Shown: positions 4,755 through 5,675 of the stretch, piece by piece
Layout: the number at the start of each line of letters is the position of its first letter
Numbering within the stretch: the first letter of the stretch is position 1
Origin: Microcaldota archaeon
GTDB taxonomy: Archaea; Micrarchaeota; Micrarchaeia; Micrarchaeales; CABMGC01
DNA: 5,675 bases
Reading direction: 5' to 3'
Assembly (NCBI GenBank): GCA_021785375.1
Contig: JAJYFQ010000057.1
Span: forward strand, 1 to 5,675
Translations under genes and position numbers: made by a program
Notes under the pieces: model-generated
What the model was told of the DNA's origin: nothing
The model's database searches: none
Seen by the model: only the letters and a program-made list of their open reading frames with translations

Positions 4755-5675
4755 ATGCGCGGGAACTTTACAGGTATCATGTCACTGCTCGTAATGTTAT
4801 TGTTTGCCACGCTCTCCGCACTGACCATATCACAGAGCATCAACAGTACATCCATAAACCAGACGGCTTTGGCACCCTCGCCAACGGCAGGCAACACGGC
4901 TCCGCCCCCCGGCACGCAAACTCAGATAACCACGACAGTTGCCTCGCATGCAGAGGTGGCAATAGTAGACCGTACCCCCCAGATCGCCCACATCGAAGAT
5001 AATATATCCTCACAGATGTCGCAGAGGCTCTCGCATGGAAAGGGAGGTCCCTCAAGCAACGGCACCGCGACATCTGCACCTTACGTCATCAGGTCGTGCG
5101 GCATGTCACGATGCGAGGAGAACATCACCGTCGGATATGACACGGCCGGCGCTGGGATACGGTTCAGAAACCTGAACATCTCGTTTAACAATTCCGATGG
5201 TTCTACGGATGTGCATGTCGGGAAAGTGTACGCAGGCATCTCCAATCCATTGATGGTTGGGAACAACGGGAGCACCCTGGACTCGCTGTATATGACCCCA
5301 TCGTCGTCCTTTCAGGGGCTTAACCTGAGCGTCTCGTTCAACAAGTCAGGACCCACAGGAGTTTCCGGCCTCTCGAATGCATACAGCTATTTCACAATAA
5401 ATAGCTCGTTATCCGACAGTTACATAAGCGAGGCAGACTACGTCTTCAGAGTCAACCAGAGCTGGATAGACTCGATGAACATACAGCCAGCCCAGGTGAA
5501 ACTATATAAGTACGTAAACAGTGGCTGGGATCAGCTCCCAACTTCGCTATTGAATTATTCTAATGGTTACTATGGGTATGAGGCCGTATCCAACTCATTC
5601 TCAGTATACGCAATCTCATTCAGCACGGGAAATGCGATGGGGGAAACCAGCACAGTCTCGGTTACCCTGCCTTCT
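4755..5675 (+). CDS. Secreted surface protein with PGF-pre-PGF-like domain (3'-truncated by window edge)
   Basis: The frame is open from ATG 4755 to the last base (307 codons) with no stop. TAA directly precedes the ATG in frame, so it cannot start earlier; Met9 (4779) is the only close alternative. GAGGT (4748-4752) is an SD at tight spacing. A signal sequence spans about 1-27, with hydrophobic core IMSLLVMLLFATLSALTI (8-25). Residues 30-110 are Ser/Thr/Pro/Gln-rich low complexity, then CGMSRC (115-120) could form a disulfide. Residues 123-200 look beta-rich. Residues about 205-293 resemble the PGF-pre-PGF domain: YVFRVNQSWIDS, NIQPAQVKLYKY, GWDQLPT, then YGYEAVSNSFSVYAIS. In archaeal surface proteins this domain usually precedes a PGF-CTERM sorting signal, which would lie beyond the window. 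About 13 N-x-S/T sequons after the signal suggest N-glycosylation. The role is probably envelope or S-layer-associated; the exact function is unknown. Confidence 0.85.
   Translation, partial: MRGNFTGIMSLLVMLLFATLSALTISQSINSTSINQTALAPSPTAGNTAPPPGTQTQITTTVASHAEVAIVDRTPQIAHIEDNISSQMSQRLSHGKGGPSSNGTATSAPYVIRSCGMSRCEENITVGYDTAGAGIRFRNLNISFNNSDGSTDVHVGKVYAGISNPLMVGNNGSTLDSLYMTPSSSFQGLNLSVSFNKSGPTGVSGLSNAYSYFTINSSLSDSYISEADYVFRVNQSWIDSMNIQPAQVKLYKYVNSGWDQLPTSLLNYSNGYYGYEAVSNSFSVYAISFSTGNAMGETSTVSVTLPS

Noticed and set aside
4742..5079. ORFs of 86 residues (plus) and 79 residues (minus) over the surface-protein start
   Set aside because: They are in other frames than the signal-peptide protein that stays open to the window end; the plus-strand one is His/Arg-rich without any motif.

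Overview
The window is archaeal. It carries aIF5A with its hypusine-site motif, the eukaryote-type ribosomal proteins S24e and S27ae, archaeal SepF beside two FtsZ paralogs, TATA-like boxes at archaeal spacing, Shine-Dalgarno sites matching the archaeal 16S tail (GGTGAT, GGAGG), and a surface protein with a PGF-pre-PGF-like domain. The DNA is moderately GC-rich, prefers AGA/AGG for Arg and ATA for Ile, and the genes are packed tightly. A small-genome euryarchaeal or DPANN-type lineage (perhaps Micrarchaeota-like) would fit, but that placement is inference.

Layout. (1) 1-1576: the C-terminal part of one FtsZ (start outside the window), a hairpin/U-tract terminator-like element, then a complete second FtsZ of 341 aa. 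(2) 1577-3999: an AT-rich promoter, then five plus-strand genes that touch or overlap: aIF5A, S24e, S27ae (52 aa), a CPBP-family intramembrane protease-like protein, and a TrmJ-like RNA 2'-O-methyltransferase. Three of the four junctions are stop/start overlaps, which points to translational coupling. (3) 4000-4035: a compact, probably bidirectional terminator between convergent genes. (4) 4013-4384, minus strand: sepF with its own TATA box and a strong SD. (5) 4385-4754: a divergent intergenic region with a near-symmetric TATA box, two abutting inverted repeats, a doubtful 51-codon ORF and two hairpins just before the next gene. (6) 4755-5675: the open 5' part of a secreted, Ser/Thr/Asn-rich, probably glycosylated surface protein that runs off the end.

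How the genes fit together. The two FtsZ proteins and SepF are the core archaeal division machinery: FtsZ polymers, with SepF as membrane anchor. Between them lies a translation operon (elongation factor, two small-subunit proteins, a tRNA-modifying enzyme) that also contains a membrane protease-like gene. The last gene belongs to the cell envelope. I see no rRNA, tRNA, CRISPR array, IS element or clear sign of recent transfer. Everything recognised belongs to known families. The least explained parts are the 4385-4754 intergenic region and the start of the CPBP gene.
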